Assembly (NCBI GenBank): GCA_028277885.1
Contig: JANQFK010000024.1
Location: forward strand, 1-44,154
Direction of reading: 5' to 3'
Length of the DNA: 44,154 bases
Source of the DNA: Myxococcota bacterium
GTDB lineage: Bacteria; Myxococcota_A; UBA9160; UBA6930
Each line of letters opens with the position of its first letter. The first letter of the stretch is position 1. The notes below the pieces were generated by a model. The model ran no database searches. It was not told the DNA's origin and saw only the letters and a list, made by a program, of their open reading frames with translations. The position numbers and the translations under genes were made by a program. This document shows positions 10,553 through 17,966 of this stretch, piece by piece.

Positions 10553-10896
10553 TGGCCGCGGCCGCCAACTCCCGCGCCCGGCGTCGCTTCAAGCGGCGCA
10601 CGGTGCGCGTGCTGGTCGACTTCCACTGCCACGACGGGGTGCGCTTCGAGTACGCCACCACCCTCGGCCCCGGCGGCGTGTTCGTCGAGACCGACGCCCC
10701 CCTCGAGCCCGGCACGCCCCTCAAGGTGCGCTTCCGCCTCGCCGGCAGCGACACCCTCCACGAGATCGAGGGCCGCGTCGCCTGGAGCAACGCCCCCGAC
10801 GGCACCCCGAACGGCGGCAGCCTCGGCATGGCGATCGAGTTCACGGACGCCACCGCCGCCGCCGCGCTCGCGAGAGAGCTGGAGAGGTCTGCGTAG
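10552..10896 (+). CDS. PilZ-domain protein
   Basis: A 114-residue stand-alone PilZ-type beta-barrel. The N-terminus has the basic cluster RRRFKRRTVR, which resembles the PilZ RxxxR arm, followed by a beta-rich core with TLGPGGVFVETD where the second motif, (D/N)xSxxG, is expected. Here the Asp/Asn and Ser are replaced, so c-di-GMP binding is uncertain. The rest (PLKVRFRLAG, VAWSNAPDG, LGMAIEFTD) follows the family pattern. The start overlaps the TPR stop as TGATG, implying coupled translation and a shared job, perhaps control of motility or surface assembly as for other PilZ proteins. Confidence 0.85.
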   Translation: MAAAANSRARRRFKRRTVRVLVDFHCHDGVRFEYATTLGPGGVFVETDAPLEPGTPLKVRFRLAGSDTLHEIEGRVAWSNAPDGTPNGGSLGMAIEFTDATAAAALARELERSA

Positions 10897-10904
10897 GCAG
10901 GGCA

Positions 10905-10977
10905 GGGCTTTCTGGACTTCGCAATCTGGGCCCGCAAAGCCGGGCCCAGATTGCTGCGCGCGCCTGGCGGCGCTTGC
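10905..10977 (+). repeat. Structured interspersed repeat, copy A
   Basis: Head GGGCTTTCTGGACTTCGC, first hairpin with arms AATCTGGGCCCG and CGGGCCCAGATT, linker GCTGCGCGC, short second stem (GCC/GGC), tail GCTTGC. It begins 8 bp after the PilZ stop in the sense direction, so it would sit at the 3' end of the TPR-PilZ transcript. Confidence 0.85.
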
Positions 10978-11174
10978 CCCCTCTCACGTTTCGGCACCGG
11001 GGCGCCTCTCGCCGGCGCGGCTCTCGCCGCCCCGGCCTCGGCTTCGAAGGGGCTTCCCAGCGGGCAGCGGTAGCTACTGCGGCGCGTTGCCGAGAGCCTC
11101 GCCACGGAAGGGTCGCGCGGCCCGCCTGTGGCGGACCGCGCGCCCACGGGCAACGCAGCGGTGCGTGCAAGGAC
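10978..11174. other. Non-coding stretch between convergent genes
   Basis: About 200 bp between repeat copies A and B, which point toward each other. It contains local palindromes (for example GCGGCCCGCC facing GGCGGACCGC near 11115-11140) but no reading frame with a plausible start or protein composition. I see no gene here. Confidence 0.5.
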
Positions 11175-11236
11175 GCAAGGCCGTGCCAGCGGCCGCGCAG
11201 CGCGTCGCGAAGCGACGCGCGAAGTTCAGAAAGCCC
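11175..11236 (-). repeat. Structured interspersed repeat, copy B (supplies the lpxC stop)
   Basis: On the minus strand: GGGCTTTCTGAACTTCGC, hairpin GCGTCGC-TTC-GCGACGC, GCTGCGCGG, hairpin CCG-CTGGCA-CGG, CCTTGC. The TGA in the head is the lpxC stop codon, so the last codons of lpxC (Ala-Phe-stop) lie within the element. Confidence 0.85.
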
Positions 11237-12143
11237 GAACGGGGCTCGGCAGGGGCACGGCCGGGGCGTCGTCGACCACGGGGTCGGTGGCGCCGCCGAC
11301 GACCTTCCAGGCGGTGGGGTTGGCGAGGATCTCGGCGAGGAGGCGCTGGTGGAGGGCGTGGCCGCCCTTCTCGACGCGGACGTGGGCCTCGAGGGGCATG
11401 CCGATCAGGGCGAGGTCGCCGATCAGGTCGAGCACCTTGTGGCGCACGAACTCGTCGGGGAAGCGCAGGCCGTCGGCGTTCAGCACGCGGCCGTTGTCCA
11501 CCACGACCGTGTTGTCGAGGTTGCCGCCCCGGGCCAGGCCGGAGCGCCACAGGCTCTCCACCTCGTGGAGGAAGCCGAAGGTGCGGGCGCGGGAGATGTC
11601 GCGCTCGAAGGTCTCGCCGTCGATGCGCAGGCCGGCCAGGCGCTGGCGGCCGATGGCGGGGTCGGCGTAGTCGACGGAGTACGTCACCTGGAGCGAGCGG
11701 GCGGGCTCGACGCGGATCGAGCGGTCGCCGTCGCGGAACTCGAGCGGGCGCCGGATGCGCAGTCGGCGGCGCGGGGCGGGCTGCTCGAAGATGCCCGCGG
11801 CGCGCAGCAGGAACACGAAGGAGGCGGAGCTCCCATCCATGACCGGGATCTCGGGGCCGTCCACCTCGATCCGGATGTTGTCGATGCCGAGGCTGTAGAT
11901 GGCCGCCAGCAGGTGCTCCACGGTGCTCACCGTGGCGTCGCCCCGGCCGAGGGTGGTGGCCAGGCGGGTGGAGGTCACGGACTCGGGCCGGGCCGGGATC
12001 TCCACCGGGTGGGCGAGATCGCCCCGCACGAAGACCACGCCCGAGCCGGCCCGGGCGGGCTCCAGGGTGAGCTGGACCGGCTCGCCGGTGTGCAGCCCGA
12101 TCCCGGTACACGAGATCTTCTCGGCTATCGTGCGCTGGTTCAC
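11226..12143 (-). CDS. lpxC: UDP-3-O-acyl-N-acetylglucosamine deacetylase (LpxC)
   Basis: Zinc hydrolase for the committed step of lipid A synthesis: it removes acetate from UDP-3-O-acyl-GlcNAc in the cytoplasm. The 305-residue length is normal. Residues seen: Glu76-His77 in STVEHLLAAI (general base and zinc ligand), His235 and Asp239 in RHKVLDLIGDL (zinc ligands), and His262 in GGHALHQ (catalytic). The opening IAEKISCTGIGLHTGEPV is characteristic. The start is GTG 12143, preceded by an AGGGGGG ribosome-binding site. The last 15-20 residues are a low-complexity Pro/Val tail ending inside repeat copy B. The gene is not next to ftsZ here. The 275 bp upstream contains a CRP-type palindrome and an AT-rich tract (TTTTCAAGTTTTGTTTC on the coding strand), probably its promoter. 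Confidence 0.96.
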   Translation of the reverse strand: MNQRTIAEKISCTGIGLHTGEPVQLTLEPARAGSGVVFVRGDLAHPVEIPARPESVTSTRLATTLGRGDATVSTVEHLLAAIYSLGIDNIRIEVDGPEIPVMDGSSASFVFLLRAAGIFEQPAPRRRLRIRRPLEFRDGDRSIRVEPARSLQVTYSVDYADPAIGRQRLAGLRIDGETFERDISRARTFGFLHEVESLWRSGLARGGNLDNTVVVDNGRVLNADGLRFPDEFVRHKVLDLIGDLALIGMPLEAHVRVEKGGHALHQRLLAEILANPTAWKVVGGATDPVVDDAPAVPLPSPVRAF

Positions 12144-12291
12144 GTTCGTCCCCCCTACCGTGGATCACCCCGGTGGCCGCTCGCGGTGGTGACGGCCTCC
12201 GCGGCCCCTCTAAGCAAGGCCCGTGCCGCATCCACCCGGATTCCTGCCGCCGGAAACAAAACTTGAAAAGCTAGGTACTTCCGGCTCTTAG

Positions 12292-12307
12292 CGTGACGTG
12301 GCTCACA
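12292..12307. promoter_or_regulatory. CRP-type palindrome upstream of lpxC
   Basis: CGTGA-N6-TCACA (CGTGACGTGGCTCACA), one mismatch from the CRP/FNR-family consensus TGTGA-N6-TCACA. It lies about 150 bp before the lpxC start. A weak promoter could follow it (GTCACG, 18 nt, TAGCTT), which would make the site overlap the -35. A near-identical site occurs at 40881-40896. Confidence 0.55.
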
Positions 12308-12373
12308 GAATTCGCCTGGCCCCGCAGGGACCCCTCCCGGGGAGGTCGGATTGGAGTGACGTTTGGGTTACGG

Positions 12374-12393
12374 CCGTGACGCGGCCATCACGG
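12374..12393 (-). terminator. Hairpin after the kinase gene (possible terminator)
   Basis: Inverted repeat CCGTGA-N8-TCACGG, 26 bp beyond the stop of the TPR-kinase gene. No T-tract follows, so termination is uncertain. It could also be an operator for the downstream lpxC. Confidence 0.3.
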
Positions 12394-12418
12394 ATCGGGG
12401 CCGGGCCGGAGAAGCGGT

Positions 12419-14980
12419 TCAGCCCCGGCGCGGAAGGCCGGCCTTGAGCTCGGCGAGGATCTCCCCGGCGTCCTGGTAGCGCTCCGCCGGGTCCTTCTGC
12501 ATGCAGCGGCCCACGATCCCGGCCAGCAGCGCCGAGACCTCGGGATTCACCTCGCGCACGTCCGGCGGCGGGGTGTGGACGTGGTGGTAGGGGACGTTGC
12601 CCTCGCGGAAGGGCAGCGTGCCCGAGCACAGCTCGAACAGGGTGACGCCCAGGGAGTAGATGTCGGTGCGGTGGTCGACGTTCTTGCCCAGGGTCTGCTC
12701 GGGGCTCATGTAGTAGGGCGTGCCGGAGACCAGGGTCGTGTGGTTGCGGACCTCCTCCACCACCTTGGCCAGGCCGAAGTCCATGATCTTGGCCTTCTTG
12801 TCCCGGGTCCACATGGTGTTGGCGGTCTTGATGTCGCGGTGCACCACCTTGCTGGCGTGGGCGTAGCGCAGGGCCTCGCACATCTGGACCAGCACGTGGA
12901 GCACCCCGTTGGCCGAGATCGCGCCCCGGCGCCGGACGATCTCCTTCAGGGTGGTCCCGTCCACGTACTCCATGGCGATGTAGTAGACGCCGTCCTGCTC
13001 GCCGGCGTCGTAGACGGTCACGATGTTGGGGTGGTTCAGCTTGGCCGCGCTCTTGGCCTCGCGCAGGAAGTTGCGCAGGGCCTGGGGGTTCTCCTTGAAC
13101 GCGTCGGGCAGGACCTTGAAGGCCACGGGCCGGTCGAGGACGGTGTCGTGGGCCTCGTAGACGATCCCCATGCCGCCGCGGCCGAGCTCCGAGCGGATCT
13201 GGTAGCGCCCGGAGCGCGACGCCTGGGGCGGCAGCGAGCCGGCGGAGCCCGAGGCGGAGCCCCCGCTCAGGCCCGGCGCCGTCATCAGCTGGATGCGGTC
13301 CCGCACGGCGGCCAGGCGGTCCCCGACGTCCGCGTAGTGGTAGTCGAAGGCGAGGATGCGCTCGTAGATCGCCACCGCCTCGGTGAGCTCGTTGTGGGCC
13401 TCGTGGATCGTGGCCAGCCCGTAGTAGGCGTCCACGTTGGCGCGGCCCAGCTCGGCGTCGCCGATGGCCTGCTTCACCTTGGCGATGGCGAGACCGTGCT
13501 GGCCGCGGGCGTGGAAGATCTCGCCCAGCAGCGCCGAGGCGGAGCCGAACTCCTGGCACTCGGGACCGACCTGCTGGAGCACCTTGATGGCGTCGTCGTC
13601 GAGGCCTTCGGCGTGGTAGACCTGGCCGGCGCGGAGCTTGTGGCCGGCGCGGTCGAGGAGCTCGGCCTGGCGGGCGGGCTCGCCCTTGCGCTCCCAGCAG
13701 CCCGCCGCGAGCTCGAACTGTCCGGCGCCCTCGTAGTTGGCGGCCGCGCGCTCGAGCTCGCCGGCCAGCTCGAACATCTCGGCGGCCTGGATGCGGTCGC
13801 CGGCCTTCTCGTAGCAGCCGGCGGCTCGGGCGCCGTCGTCGAGCTTGCGGAACAGGTCGCCGGCATCGAGGTACTCGTCGGCCTCGAGGAAGTAGCGCGC
13901 CGCCTCCTCGTCCTCGTTGCGGTCGCGGTGGTACTCGCCCAGGATGCGGGCCGCCGCCTTCTGCTCGCCGAGCTCGAGGAGCGCCTCGGCGGCGCGGGGC
14001 GGATCGTTGGCGGCCATGAACAGCTCGGCCGCCTTGGCGTGGTGCCCGAGGCGCTGGGCCACCTCGGCCGCGGCGGCGAAGCAGGAGCCCTTCTCGAGCA
14101 CGCGCTCGGCGGCCTCGAGGTCGCCGGCGCGCTCGTAGAGCTTGCCCGCCTGGAGGACGATCTTCCGCAGCTCCTGCTGCTTCTGGGGCGAGGCCTGGGC
14201 CCCGGCGCTGGCGCCCTCCTCGATGGCGACCTGCTCGAGCGCCTCGGCGGCGGGCACCCACTGCTCGACGCGCACGAAGGCCTGGGCGGCGTGGCGGTGG
14301 AAGCCCGCCTCGAGGTAGGCCTGGCCGGCGCGCAGGTGCTGGCCGCCCTGCTCGAACATCTCGGCGGCGACGCTCGTCTTGCCCGCCCGCTGGTAGCAAT
14401 CCGCGGCGCGCTCGAAGCTGCCGAGGCCCGCGAACAGCCGGCCCGCGGCCTCGAGGTCGCCGGCCTCCAGGTAGAGCTCGGCGGCCTCCTCGGTGCGGTT
14501 CTGGTCGAGCCGGATCTCGGCGGCGCGCACGCGCTCGCCGGCCTGCTGGAAGTAGTCCGCGGCCGGCTCGAGCAGGCCGCTCTGGAAGCACAGCTCGGCG
14601 GCCTCGAGGACCTGGCCCTTGCGCGCCAGGGCGGCCGCCTGCTTGGCGGTCTTCTTGGAGATGCGGGCGTCGACGCCGCGCTCGGGCTCCTCCTCGAGCC
14701 CGGCCTTCCGCGCCTTCAGCCCGCCGCCGACCTCCTTGCGCGGCCAGGCCGCCTTCGCGAAGGCCGCCAGCCCGACGAGCAGCAGCACGTAGGTCCACAT
14801 CCCGGCCAGGTAGGGCTCGAACCTCTCGAGGTCGGTGCCCGCGGACTTCGCCGCCGAGGCCACGGCCTCGCGGGCCGCCTTCACGCTCGGGTGCTTCGGG
14901 GCCTCCTGGAGGGCCAGGCCGAAGCCACCGACGGCGAGGGCCAGGAGACCCAGGACCAGTGCGAGCGCGCGGACCAGCAT
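12419..14980 (-). CDS. Membrane protein: degenerate helical repeats plus C-terminal Ser/Thr protein kinase
   Basis: 853 residues. N-terminus: two hydrophobic segments (about 4-27 and 59-78), probably anchoring it in the inner membrane. Residues about 95-560 form a long run of short alpha-helical repeats rich in AAE-xx-EAGD patterns (AAELYLEAGDLEAAGRLFAG), like irregular TPR or clathrin-type repeats. Residues about 590-850 are a Hanks-type kinase: glycine loop LGRGGMGIVYEA, Lys in VAFKVL, HRDIKTANTM catalytic loop, DFG, and a SPE motif in place of APE. Catalytic Lys, Asp and DFG are present, so it should be active. Most bacterial kinases put the kinase first; here it is last. I chose ATG 14980; an in-frame ATG lies about 20 codons upstream but would lengthen the segment before the first membrane span. 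Confidence 0.88.
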   Translation of the reverse strand: MLVRALALVLGLLALAVGGFGLALQEAPKHPSVKAAREAVASAAKSAGTDLERFEPYLAGMWTYVLLLVGLAAFAKAAWPRKEVGGGLKARKAGLEEEPERGVDARISKKTAKQAAALARKGQVLEAAELCFQSGLLEPAADYFQQAGERVRAAEIRLDQNRTEEAAELYLEAGDLEAAGRLFAGLGSFERAADCYQRAGKTSVAAEMFEQGGQHLRAGQAYLEAGFHRHAAQAFVRVEQWVPAAEALEQVAIEEGASAGAQASPQKQQELRKIVLQAGKLYERAGDLEAAERVLEKGSCFAAAAEVAQRLGHHAKAAELFMAANDPPRAAEALLELGEQKAAARILGEYHRDRNEDEEAARYFLEADEYLDAGDLFRKLDDGARAAGCYEKAGDRIQAAEMFELAGELERAAANYEGAGQFELAAGCWERKGEPARQAELLDRAGHKLRAGQVYHAEGLDDDAIKVLQQVGPECQEFGSASALLGEIFHARGQHGLAIAKVKQAIGDAELGRANVDAYYGLATIHEAHNELTEAVAIYERILAFDYHYADVGDRLAAVRDRIQLMTAPGLSGGSASGSAGSLPPQASRSGRYQIRSELGRGGMGIVYEAHDTVLDRPVAFKVLPDAFKENPQALRNFLREAKSAAKLNHPNIVTVYDAGEQDGVYYIAMEYVDGTTLKEIVRRRGAISANGVLHVLVQMCEALRYAHASKVVHRDIKTANTMWTRDKKAKIMDFGLAKVVEEVRNHTTLVSGTPYYMSPEQTLGKNVDHRTDIYSLGVTLFELCSGTLPFREGNVPYHHVHTPPPDVREVNPEVSALLAGIVGRCMQKDPAERYQDAGEILAELKAGLPRRG

Positions 14981-15055
14981 GGGGCGGGCGAATTCCTCAC
15001 GTCCGTGGCCCCGACGCGAGCGGAACCCGGCGGCCTCCATATCGGCCGTCGGGCA

Positions 15056-15171
15056 GGCCTTCTGAACTTCGCGCAGCCCGCCGGAGGCGGGCCGCGCTGC
15101 GCGCCCGCCCTGCTGAGCTTCGCGGCGGGCCAGGCCCGCCGCTGCGCGCCCGCCCGGGGGGGCGGGCTTGC
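15056..15171 (+). repeat. Structured interspersed repeat, composite copy C
   Basis: Two modules fused. First: GGCCTTCTGAACTTCGC, hairpin CCCGCC-GGA-GGCGGG, GCTGCGCGC. Then a second partial head CTGCTGAGCTTCGC, hairpin GGCGGGC-CAG-GCCCGCC, GCTGCGCGC, hairpin CCGCC/GGCGG, and tail GCTTGC. It lies between the kinase gene and ruvB, antisense to both. Confidence 0.85.
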
Positions 15172-15329
15172 GTAGGGAGACGCCCGCGCCCGGAGGCTCC
15201 GCGCTGAAGAGCCGCGGGGCCCGCGGACGCGCGGGCGCCATGGATCGGGGGTGGCCTGAGCACGTGGGTGTCCCGGGATCGGGACGTTGGCGGCCGGAGC
15301 CGGCACGGAGTGCCAGCCGCGGGCGGCGG
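15172..15329. other. Non-coding stretch after ruvB, with two small hairpins
   Basis: No gene seen. Just past the ruvB stop are hairpins GGCAC-GGA-GTGCC (15302-15314) and GTCCCG-GGAT-CGGGAC (15270-15285). Either could end the ruv transcript, but neither has a T-tract. Confidence 0.4.
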
Positions 15330-16424
15330 CTAGAGGAGGGAGCCCTGGCGGCCGGAGGGGGGTGGGGTGAGGCCGAGGTGGTCCCAGGCGCGGCGGGTGG
15401 CGAGGCGGCCGCGGGGGGTGCGCTCGAGGAAGCCCTCCTGGAGCAGGAAGGGCTCGACGAGGTCCTCGAGGGTGCCCCGCTCCTCGCCGATCGAGGCCGA
15501 CAGGGTGTCGATGCCGACGGGACCGCCGTCGAACTTCTCGACCAGGGTGCGCAGCAGGGCGCGGTCGAGGGCGTCGAAGCCGGCCTCGTCCACCTCGAGC
15601 CGCTCGAGGCCGAAGCGGGCCAGCTCGCGGTCCACCGGCCGGCGTTGCACCTCGGCGAAGTCGCGCACCCGGCGCAGCAGCCGGTTGGCGATGCGGGGCG
15701 TGCCCCGGGAGCGGCGGGCGATCTCGAGGGCGGCCTCGCCCGCCAGCGGAACGCCGAGGAGCCGCGCCGAGCGCTCGAGGATCGCGACCAGCTCGTCCCG
15801 GCCGTAGTAGTCGAGGCGTGCCGTCCAGCCGAAGCGGTCGCGCAGCGGCGCCGAGAGCAGGCCCGCGCGGGTGGTGGCGGCCACCAGGGTGAAGCGCGGC
15901 AGGTCGAGCCGCACCGACTGGGCCGTGGGCCCCTGGCCGATGATGACGTCGAGACGGAAGTCCTCCATGGCCGGGTAGAGGATCTCCTCCACCACCGCGG
16001 GCATGCGATGCACCTCGTCGACGAACAGCACGTCGCCGGGCTCGATCTTGGCCAGCAGGCCGGCGAGGTCGCCCGCGCGCTCGAGGGCGGGCCCGCTGGT
16101 GGCGCGGTACTGGGCGCCCATCTCGTGGGCGACGATCTGGGCCAGGGACGTCTTGCCGAGGCCCGGCGGGCCGTAGAACAGCAGGTGGTCGAGGGCCTCG
16201 CCGCGCTCCCGCGCCGCCGCCACGAACACCGCGAGGTTCTCCCGCAGCCGGTCCTGCCCGACCATCTCCTCCAGGGAGCGCGGCCGGAGCCCCTCCTCGA
16301 CGCTGCGCTCGGAGTCGAGCGGGGCTCCGGTGAGGTCGCGAGCCCGGGGCGGGCCTTCTGAACTCCGCTCGCCTTCGGCTCGCTGCGCGCCGCCGGCGGC
16401 GGCTTGCTCCCTTGCTCGTTCCAT
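15330..16424 (-). CDS. ruvB: Holliday junction branch-migration ATPase RuvB
   Basis: AAA+ motor (364 residues) that drives branch migration with RuvA. Seen: [12 protein letters not shown] near residue 46, Walker [12 protein letters not shown], Walker B FVDEVH, sensor segment [20 protein letters not shown], and a C-terminal winged-helix region. The N-terminus is about 20 residues longer than usual. Residues 6-25 are encoded by repeat copy D on the other strand. ATG 16424 is the only plausible start upstream of the conserved core and has GAGGA about 9 nt before it. Last gene of the yebC-ruvC-ruvA-ruvB operon, separated from ruvA by a 294-bp gap filled with duplicated repeats. Confidence 0.95.
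   Translation of the reverse strand: MERAREQAAAGGAQRAEGERSSEGPPRARDLTGAPLDSERSVEEGLRPRSLEEMVGQDRLRENLAVFVAAARERGEALDHLLFYGPPGLGKTSLAQIVAHEMGAQYRATSGPALERAGDLAGLLAKIEPGDVLFVDEVHRMPAVVEEILYPAMEDFRLDVIIGQGPTAQSVRLDLPRFTLVAATTRAGLLSAPLRDRFGWTARLDYYGRDELVAILERSARLLGVPLAGEAALEIARRSRGTPRIANRLLRRVRDFAEVQRRPVDRELARFGLERLEVDEAGFDALDRALLRTLVEKFDGGPVGIDTLSASIGEERGTLEDLVEPFLLQEGFLERTPRGRLATRRAWDHLGLTPPPSGRQGSLL
16351..16407 (+). repeat. Structured interspersed repeat, copy D (inside the ruvB coding region)
   Basis: GGGCCTTCTGAACTCCGC, an imperfect hairpin around GCC-TTC-GGC, GCTGCGCGC, palindromic CGCCGGCG, GCTTGC. It lies antisense within the first codons of ruvB and keeps that frame open, adding residues 6-25. 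Its head has CTCCGC where other copies have CTTCGC. Confidence 0.8.
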
Positions 16425-16435
16425 CCTAGTTCCTC

Positions 16436-16668
16436 GGCTCGTGCCCGGGCCTTCTGGACTTCGCGCCAGCGCCCGGCTTGCCGGGCGCCGCCGCTGCGCG
16501 CCGCCGGCGGCGGCTTGCCCGGGTGCTCATTCGATTTCGATGCCTGGGCTCGTGCCCGGGCCTTCTGGACTTCGCGCCAGCGCCCGGCTTGCCGGGCGCC
16601 GCCGCTGCGCGCCGCCGGCGGCGGCTTGCCCGGGTGCTCGTTCGATTTCGATGCCTGGGCTCGTGCCC
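16436..16668 (+). repeat. 111-bp tandem duplication carrying two copies (E, F) of the structured repeat
   Basis: Units 16436-16546 and 16547-16657 differ at one base that I can see (CTCATTCG versus CTCGTTCG). A third partial unit (GGCTCGTGCCC) starts at 16658. Each unit holds one repeat element (16447-16518 and 16558-16629): GGGCCTTCTGGACTTCGC, hairpin GCGCCCGG-CTTG-CCGGGCGC, GCTGCGCGC, CGCCGGCG, GCTTGC. It fills the ruvA-ruvB gap, antisense to the operon. The period is 37 codons, so translation through it is not interrupted, but there is no sign that it is coding. Confidence 0.9.
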
Positions 16669-16718
16669 TTCGGGCACTCGCTCTTCGCGAACGTCGTGGC
16701 TTCGATTCGTCGGGATCG

Positions 16719-17336
16719 TCATCCGGTGAGGCTCTTGAGGGCGGCGCGGACGAGCTGCTCGATGGGGGCGTCTTCGCCGCACTCCTGGATGACGCCCTCG
16801 ACGACGCGCTCGGCCTGGCCGCGGCCGACCTGGAGGTTGAGGAGCGCCGAGACGAGCTGGTCGCGGGCGGACCCCGCGTCGGCGACGGGGGCGGCGGGGG
16901 CGCCCGGACCACCGGCGGGGCGGGCCGGGGGCAGCGCCTGCACGCGGTCGCGCAGCTCGACGACGATGCGCTCGGCCGTCTTGGCTCCGATGCCGGGCAC
17001 CGAGCGCAGCGCGGCCACGTTCTCGGCGCGGATGGCCTCGATGAGGTCCTCGGCCTCGATGCCCGAGAGGATGGTCTGGGCGAGCTTGGGCCCCACGCGG
17101 TTCGCGTGGAGCAGCAGCTCGAAGGCGTCGCGCTCGGTCTCGGTGGCGAAGCCGAACAGCTGGAGCGCGTCGTCGCGCAGCTGGGTGCGGATGCGCAGCG
17201 CCACGGTCTTCCCCTCGTCGGGGAGCCGGGCGAAGGTGGAGAGCGGGATCAGCGCCTCGTAGCCGACCCCGCCGACGTCCACGACGACGCGGGTCGGCTG
17301 CTTCTCGCGCAGCGTGCCCTCGATGCGCGCGATCAC
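16719..17336 (-). CDS. ruvA: Holliday junction DNA-binding protein RuvA
   Basis: 205 residues, normal for the family. RuvA tetramers bind the four-way junction and load RuvB. The start IARIEGTLREKQPTRVVVDV with GVGYEA is the RuvA OB-fold. Helix-hairpin-helix motifs follow (VGPKLAQTILSGIEAEDL and VPGIGAKTAERIVVEL), then a Gly/Pro/Ala linker and a C-terminal RuvB-binding domain ending in LKSLTG. GTG 17336 is the start: it overlaps the ruvC stop as GTGA and aligns with known RuvA N-termini. A longer upstream reading would fall inside ruvC. Confidence 0.95.
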   Translation of the reverse strand: MIARIEGTLREKQPTRVVVDVGGVGYEALIPLSTFARLPDEGKTVALRIRTQLRDDALQLFGFATETERDAFELLLHANRVGPKLAQTILSGIEAEDLIEAIRAENVAALRSVPGIGAKTAERIVVELRDRVQALPPARPAGGPGAPAAPVADAGSARDQLVSALLNLQVGRGQAERVVEGVIQECGEDAPIEQLVRAALKSLTG

Positions 17337-17881
17337 GGCGCCCTCCGCAGCACGAAGCGCGACGCCCGGCTCCGGGGCGCCCGCGAGCGGCGGGCGCTGG
17401 CCGCGGCGGCGCCGAGCGGGCCGGCATTGGCGTGGCACAGCGCCGCCGCCAGGGCGTCGGCGGCGTCGGCGGCGGGCCGCCGCTCGAGCGCGAGCAGCCG
17501 CCGGACCATGGTCTGGACGTCCTTCTTGGCCGCGGCGCCGCTGCCCGTGGCCGCCTGCTTGATCTGCTTGGCGCCGTACTCGACCAGGGGCACGCCCGCC
17601 GAGGCGACGGCGGCCAGCGCGACCCCCCGCGCCTGGCCCAGGACGAGCGCCGCCTTCGGGCTCGCGGCCACGAAGATCTGCTCCACCACCGCGACGTCGG
17701 GCCGGTGCAGCTCGATCACCTCGACGAGGGCGTGCTGGATGGCGGCCAGGCGGGGCCCCACCCCGGTGCCCCGGGGCGCCCGCAGGGTGCCGTGGGCCAC
17801 GTGGGCGACCCCGCCCCTCGCCTGCTCGAGGACGCCGTAGCCCGTCACCGTCGAGCCCGGGTCGATGCCGAGAATGCGCAT
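17333..17881 (-). CDS. ruvC: Crossover junction endodeoxyribonuclease RuvC
   Basis: Holliday junction resolvase, 182 residues, RNase H-like fold. The acidic active site is visible: Asp7 in GIDPGS, Glu in VVEQIF, and the Asp residues of DAADALAAALCHA. KQIKQAATGSGAAAKKDVQ is the DNA-contacting segment. A basic tail of about 20 residues ends the protein. GGGAGCGGA precedes ATG 17881. Coupled to ruvA by a 4-base GTGA overlap. Confidence 0.95.
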   Translation of the reverse strand: MRILGIDPGSTVTGYGVLEQARGGVAHVAHGTLRAPRGTGVGPRLAAIQHALVEVIELHRPDVAVVEQIFVAASPKAALVLGQARGVALAAVASAGVPLVEYGAKQIKQAATGSGAAAKKDVQTMVRRLLALERRPAADAADALAAALCHANAGPLGAAAASARRSRAPRSRASRFVLRRAP

Positions 17882-17966
17882 TCCGCTCCCACGGAGGATC
17901 CGGTTCGGGGAGCGGCGCCCCGCCGCCGGGGGGAGCGGGGAGAGCGCCGTTCGTCGCTCGTTCGAT

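Noticed and set aside
10905..10977. Integron attC interpretation of the variable hairpins
   Set aside because: The conserved RYYYAAC/GTTRRRY ends and integrase are missing, and the copies do not flank cassette genes.
12374..12393. A third CRP-type site near lpxC
   Set aside because: CCGTGA and TCACGG are separated by 8 bp, giving GTGA-N8-TCAC instead of the N6 spacing, so it is listed only as a hairpin.
16436..16668. Tandem 111-bp units as a CRISPR array or a repeat protein
   Set aside because: Only two full units, no spacers and no cas genes; translations in any frame are low-complexity and the unit is explained by the structured repeat.
12419..16912. Single 1,497-codon minus-strand frame running from ruvA through the kinase
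   Set aside because: It joins shadow sequence opposite or out of frame with ruvA and ruvB to the real kinase. The real protein starts at 14980; the frame stays open only because the repeats and flanks lack stops.
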